Part shown: in pieces, positions 14,712-18,066 of the stretch
Layout of the letters: each line of letters starts with the position of its first letter
Position numbering within the stretch: the first letter of the stretch is position 1
Assembly: GCA_003648455.1 (NCBI GenBank)
Contig: QMPG01000028.1
Coordinates: 1 to 18,066, forward strand
DNA: 18,066 bases
Direction of reading: 5' to 3'
Source of the DNA: Bacteroidota bacterium
Lineage (GTDB): Bacteria > Bacteroidota > Bacteroidia > Bacteroidales > B39-G9
Position numbers and translations under genes: made by a program
Notes under the pieces: generated by a model
Databases searched by the model: none
The model's input: only the letters and a program-made list of their open reading frames with translations
Told to the model about the DNA's origin: nothing

Positions 14712-14837
14712 CTAAGCTGCTTTTTCAACTTGAACATTATTTACCTGACTATATGCAGGGCATTTTTTTGTACTACAAGAGCTTATAACAGTAACAATAA
14801 CTACTAAAATCGCGAATAATAAAGCTTTTTTCTTCAT
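14712..14837 (-). CDS. 41-residue lipoprotein with CxxxxCPAY motif
   Basis: A complete small gene: ATG at 14837, TAG at 14712-14714, 41 codons. The product has a lysine-rich n-region (KKK at 2-4), a hydrophobic stretch (5-18) and a lipobox ISSC with the lipidated cysteine at 21. Only 21 residues remain after processing: CSTKKCPAYSQVNNVQVEKA plus a final Ala. A second cysteine follows five residues after the lipidated one, in CPAY. I recall similar tiny lipoproteins with a CPAY-like start in other Bacteroidota, so this is likely a real and conserved gene, but its function is unknown. It lies 76 bp downstream of the Wzy-TPR gene and upstream of the barrel gene on the same strand. Confidence 0.75.
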   Translation of the reverse strand: MKKKALLFAILVVIVTVISSCSTKKCPAYSQVNNVQVEKAA

Positions 14838-14913
14838 TGTATAAAATTTTAATTTATTTAATAATCTATATGTATAAAATATACGGGACTAAAATAATTA
14901 TAATTTCTTTATT

Positions 14914-16998
14914 TTAAAAATTTAACACTTTTAAAATAAGCTCTTCAAATGTTACTTTATCCCTCTTAGCCTTGTTAAACAAACGAATGAGCCTTTTATC
15001 ATTATTACGTAATTCTAATATTTTTTTTCGTTGATATGGATTTTTTATTTTTATTGCTAGAAGCTCGAGTTTCTTTTTTAAAATAGCTTTTAATACAATT
15101 TTGTATTTTGGAGGAACAGGATTTTTAGCACTACATCTGTAAATAGTATTATAAGCCTTCTCATTTTCTCTTTTATTGAAATAAACAATAGAAAGATTTA
15201 CCAAAGCATCTTTAAAATCTGGAGAAATTTTTAATGCTTTTTTGTAATAACTTTCAGACTTATTATGATCTCCCAGCAAATCACAACAGGATGCAAGATT
15301 GTTTAATACCTGAATATGATAGGGGTGAATTTTTAATGCTTTTTCATATTCTATTTTAGCCTCAGCATATTTGTGCAATTGCGACAAAGCAACGCCTTTA
15401 TACCATACAATTGGTGTTGAATATGGATCTAAAGAATAGAAATTCCCTTTAATTTTATTCACTTCACGGATTTCTCTATTCCATCGACTGGCATATTGAT
15501 TTTTTATTACCTTTTTTGTTTGACTCTCTCCAATAATTTTTTGTTTTGTAATAGAAAAAGAATAAATTCCTATTGCCAGACTAAATAACATTAAAATATA
15601 TTTATGCTTATCTTTTACTGTAATTTTTTTATCTTCTTTATAAAATAACAATACAACAATAGCAAAACAAGCAAAAACAATAATGTTATGAGAAACTCTT
15701 TCTTTAGGAAATGTAAATAATGAGATTGTGAGATAAGCTAATATACTTATTGCAAGTAAAAAAGATAACAATTTTTCTTTCTTATCTTCTGCATTAAAAA
15801 ACTTTTTAATTGATAGTATTAATACAAAAAGAAATGCCGAGAAATAAAAAACAAAGCCAATAATTCCTGTTTCACAAAGAACCCAAATATAATCGTTATG
15901 AGCTCGTTGAAAATGTTTTACTCCCTGCTCTATATCTGTTTTAAAACCATTCAATCCATATTTTGGAATATTAATTCGCCAGTTACCCGGACCAACTCCA
16001 AAAAATGGTTTTTCTTCAAACATCTTAAACGACTTATACCAAACAAGTATTCGCGTTTGTGCTACATTTGGATTATCATTATTTAATATTAAATCTTTAT
16101 CAAAATTGTCTTTATTTGTTATTTGCTCAACTTTTTCTTTAGCAACTTCAAGAATTTTGCTGTTTGTGAAATGCAAAACGCCATAGCTTGTAATAATTCC
16201 AATTACAAAAACAATTACGATATATATTAAATAGCGTTGCTTTGATGCATAAATTGTTCTACCGTTTTTAATTATATATATAATAAATAAAATTAAAGCA
16301 CTAAATAAAGAAACTCCTATAGCAACCCAAACAGTTTTAGAAACAAGCATACCAATAAATCCTAAACTTAAAATTAAGAGTATTATTGATATATATTTCC
16401 AAAACTTATTATAATATACTAATCCATAAATCAAAAAAGGAAAACAAAGAAATAATGCATCAGAAAATAAATTTTTGTTTCCCATTGTCGACTTTACAGG
16501 GGTTATAGCTTGCACAAAATAATAGCCTAAATTCTTTTTATGACTGCGGAAATCAGAAAAATCTACCTTCAAAAACTGAAAAACGCCTATTGCAACAATA
16601 ACAAATGAAAAAACAATAAATGACTTTATTAATAAATCAAGTTTAGATTCATCATCTTGTATTGTAATAACGACAAAGAATAAGAATAAAACAAAAAGTG
16701 CTGATTTGAAAATTTCAAACACACTTTCGTAACCATTAATTGCATTAAATCCGGATATTACTGAACTTAATAAATAAGCTAAAAATAAAAATATTAGAAT
16801 AAGAGATTTTATCCCTAAATGAATTTTTTTCTTATTTGTTAACCAAACAATCGATAATAAAATAATTAATACCGACAAGACAATAACTCTAGGCATCAAA
16901 ATCCTATCTATTGTAGGTTTATAATATGTAATAGGTAATACTATTGAAATAAAAAATGCTATTAATACTAAACTTTTATCTTTTAATAAATTTTTCAT
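14914..16998 (-). CDS. O-antigen ligase/polymerase family protein with TPR tail
   Basis: A 694-residue polytopic inner-membrane protein of the Wzy/WaaL superfamily, whose members polymerise or ligate surface glycans on the periplasmic side. About 12 hydrophobic segments cover residues 10-490. The large periplasmic loop carries the Wzy_C hallmarks: STMGNKNLFSD (170-180), R316 in the AQTRILVW segment (313-320), GVGPGNW (334-340) and AHNDYIWVLCETGIIGF (366-382). The C-terminus (about 530-630) has roughly three TPR units (WYKGVALSQLHKYAEAKIEYEKALKIHP is the first), which probably bind a partner protein or assemble oligomers. This Wzy-TPR architecture is common in Bacteroidota. Polymerase versus ligase cannot be separated by sequence alone. 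No glycan cluster surrounds it. A perfect -7 element lies 47 bp upstream. Confidence 0.88.
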   Translation of the reverse strand: MKNLLKDKSLVLIAFFISIVLPITYYKPTIDRILMPRVIVLSVLIILLSIVWLTNKKKIHLGIKSLILIFLFLAYLLSSVISGFNAINGYESVFEIFKSALFVLFLFFVVITIQDDESKLDLLIKSFIVFSFVIVAIGVFQFLKVDFSDFRSHKKNLGYYFVQAITPVKSTMGNKNLFSDALFLCFPFLIYGLVYYNKFWKYISIILLILSLGFIGMLVSKTVWVAIGVSLFSALILFIIYIIKNGRTIYASKQRYLIYIVIVFVIGIITSYGVLHFTNSKILEVAKEKVEQITNKDNFDKDLILNNDNPNVAQTRILVWYKSFKMFEEKPFFGVGPGNWRINIPKYGLNGFKTDIEQGVKHFQRAHNDYIWVLCETGIIGFVFYFSAFLFVLILSIKKFFNAEDKKEKLLSFLLAISILAYLTISLFTFPKERVSHNIIVFACFAIVVLLFYKEDKKITVKDKHKYILMLFSLAIGIYSFSITKQKIIGESQTKKVIKNQYASRWNREIREVNKIKGNFYSLDPYSTPIVWYKGVALSQLHKYAEAKIEYEKALKIHPYHIQVLNNLASCCDLLGDHNKSESYYKKALKISPDFKDALVNLSIVYFNKRENEKAYNTIYRCSAKNPVPPKYKIVLKAILKKKLELLAIKIKNPYQRKKILELRNNDKRLIRLFNKAKRDKVTFEELILKVLNF

Positions 16999-17044
16999 TA
17001 TTATAAATATTTTATCAAATATCTCGTTAATTAATTAGATTAAA

Positions 17045-17052
17045 CAAATGTA
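17045..17052 (-). promoter_or_regulatory. Candidate -7 element for the Wzy-TPR gene
   Basis: On the minus strand this reads TACATTTG, a perfect TAnnTTTG match, 47 bp upstream of the ATG at 16998. A clear -33 box is not visible. Confidence 0.45.
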
Positions 17053-17089
17053 GAAACTTAATTTAAAAAAACTTAATTTTTATCAATCT

Positions 17090-17097
17090 TATATTTG
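17090..17097 (+). promoter_or_regulatory. Candidate -7 element for the nitroreductase gene
   Basis: TATATTTG is a perfect TAnnTTTG match 81 bp upstream of the ATG at 17179. With the minus-strand element at 17045-17052 it would form a divergent promoter pair about 40 bp apart. The leader would be about 75 nt. Confidence 0.4.
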
Positions 17098-17178
17098 TTT
17101 ATTCAAAATTTTTAGTCATTTTTGTTCAATTTAAATCATTATATATAAATAACTAACAATACAATAATTCAAATTATC

Positions 17179-17928
17179 ATGATGCACACAATAAAAAATC
17201 ACCGTTCAATAAGAAAGTATAAAAATAAAAACATAGATGATAAAAGCTTAAACGAAATACTAAACGCAGGTATTAGAGCATCTAACACTGGCAACATGCA
17301 AGTTTACAGCATTATTGTTACAAGAAATGAAGAATTAAAAAAACAACTTTGGGATGTTCATTTTAAACAAAATATGGTTCTTCAAGCACCTGTTATTTTA
17401 ACATTTTGTGCCGATATTAACCGCTTTAGCAAATGGTGTAACTTTAGAGATGCCGAGCCCGGATATGACAATTTTCTTTGGATTTATAATGCTACTATTG
17501 ATGCAATTCTTGCCTCTCAAAATGTTGTTTTAGCTGCCGAAAACAAAGGTCTTGGAATTTGCTATCTTGGCACTACAACATATATGGCAGATAAAATTGT
17601 CGATATTCTTAAATTACCAAAAGGCGTTGTCCCTGTAACCACAATAACTTTGGGTTATCCCGATGAAAATCCTGAATTAACCGACCGTTTACCTTTAAAC
17701 GGTGTTATTCATAAAGAAACATACAATGATTACACTGAAGATGATATAAATAAAATTTATGAAGAAAAAGAAAACCTTCAAGAAACAATTGATTTAATTG
17801 CAGAAAATAAAACTCAAAATCTTGCTCAAATTTTCACTCAAAAACGCTACACAAAAAAAGATAATGTGTTTTTCTCTAATCAATTTTTAGAACTATTAAA
17901 AAAACAAGGCTTTATGAATAATAAATAA
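17179..17928 (+). CDS. Nitroreductase-family FMN oxidoreductase
   Basis: A 249-residue flavoprotein of the nitroreductase superfamily, nearest to the NfsA/FRase type with a C-terminal extension. It should use FMN and NAD(P)H to reduce nitroaromatics, quinones or flavins in the cytoplasm. The FMN-binding start HRSIRKYK (8-15), ASNTGNMQ (34-41), GLGICYLGT (124-132) and the VPVTTITLGYP block (151-161) are all present and spaced normally. The C-terminal 80 residues (about 170-249) are helical and charged, and in this group they usually cap the active site. Two adjacent ATG codons (17179 and 17182) could serve as start. It is transcribed away from the Wzy-TPR gene across 180 bp. Confidence 0.92.
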   Translation: MMHTIKNHRSIRKYKNKNIDDKSLNEILNAGIRASNTGNMQVYSIIVTRNEELKKQLWDVHFKQNMVLQAPVILTFCADINRFSKWCNFRDAEPGYDNFLWIYNATIDAILASQNVVLAAENKGLGICYLGTTTYMADKIVDILKLPKGVVPVTTITLGYPDENPELTDRLPLNGVIHKETYNDYTEDDINKIYEEKENLQETIDLIAENKTQNLAQIFTQKRYTKKDNVFFSNQFLELLKKQGFMNNK

Positions 17929-17951
17929 AGTTTGAAGTTTGGAGTTTCAAA
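17929..17951. repeat. Heptad run with hairpin after the nitroreductase
   Basis: Directly after the stop codon come three AGTTTGA-like heptads. The inverted pair TTTGAA (17931-17936) / TTCAAA (17946-17951) makes a 6-bp stem. It belongs to the same heptad type, in reverse complement, as the run at 3927-3975. The rest of the window to 18066 contains no gene that I can see. Confidence 0.5.
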
Positions 17952-18066
17952 TTAACAATAGTTATTAATTAATTTATTCAATTAAATATCATAATTTAGC
18001 ATTATGTAAAAATTTGAATTAAAAAACTGTTTTTACAAAAAATTACACGTTTGAATCCACTCCATA

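Overview
The window is strongly AT-rich and looks like a chromosomal segment of a Bacteroidota (Bacteroidetes) bacterium, probably an anaerobic or facultative member of the Bacteroidales/Marinilabiliales type. The signs are promoter elements matching the Bacteroidota -7 consensus TAnnTTTG, general lack of Shine-Dalgarno sequences, a tiny lipoprotein with a CxxxxCPAY start, an outer-membrane barrel protein, a CotH-like protein of Bacteroidota type, an oxygen-sensitive glycyl radical enzyme, and intergenic palindromes and heptad repeats common in this phylum. I see no phage, CRISPR array, rRNA, tRNA or intact transposon.

Layout. 1-210: GC-richer non-coding block full of short palindromes. 211-2946, minus strand: a receiver-only response regulator (CheY-like), then a secreted CotH-kinase-like protein, then a secreted PPP-type (Shewanella-like) phosphatase. 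3220-3894, plus: a Crp/Fnr-family regulator without the Fe-S cysteines, divergent from the receiver gene. 3985-5778, minus: argS. 5893-7023, plus: a GT4-type glycosyltransferase. 7024-7913: about 0.9 kb of repeat-rich non-coding DNA, ending in a plausible promoter and long 5' leader. 7914-12165, plus: a glycyl radical activase (hypE), a 78-bp hairpin repeat, hypD (trans-4-hydroxy-L-proline dehydratase), and a LysO-type exporter encoded as two consecutive in-frame ORFs. 12166-12712: non-coding remnants. 12713-16998, minus: miaA, an outer-membrane barrel protein, a 41-residue lipoprotein, and a Wzy/O-antigen-ligase family protein with C-terminal TPRs. 17179-17928, plus: a nitroreductase.

How the genes fit together. 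The most distinctive module is hypE-hypD-lysO. HypD should dehydrate trans-4-hydroxy-L-proline to pyrroline-5-carboxylate after HypE installs its glycyl radical. Every HypD active-site residue I recall from the Clostridioides difficile enzyme is present at a constant offset of three residues. The adjoining split LysO transporter suggests export of an amino acid linked to this pathway, which is inference. A second notable unit is the two exported proteins on the minus strand, one kinase-like and one phosphatase-like, which could act on the same envelope substrate. The remaining genes are housekeeping (argS, miaA) or envelope/surface polysaccharide functions (GT4, Wzy-TPR, barrel, lipoprotein) and do not form one obvious pathway.
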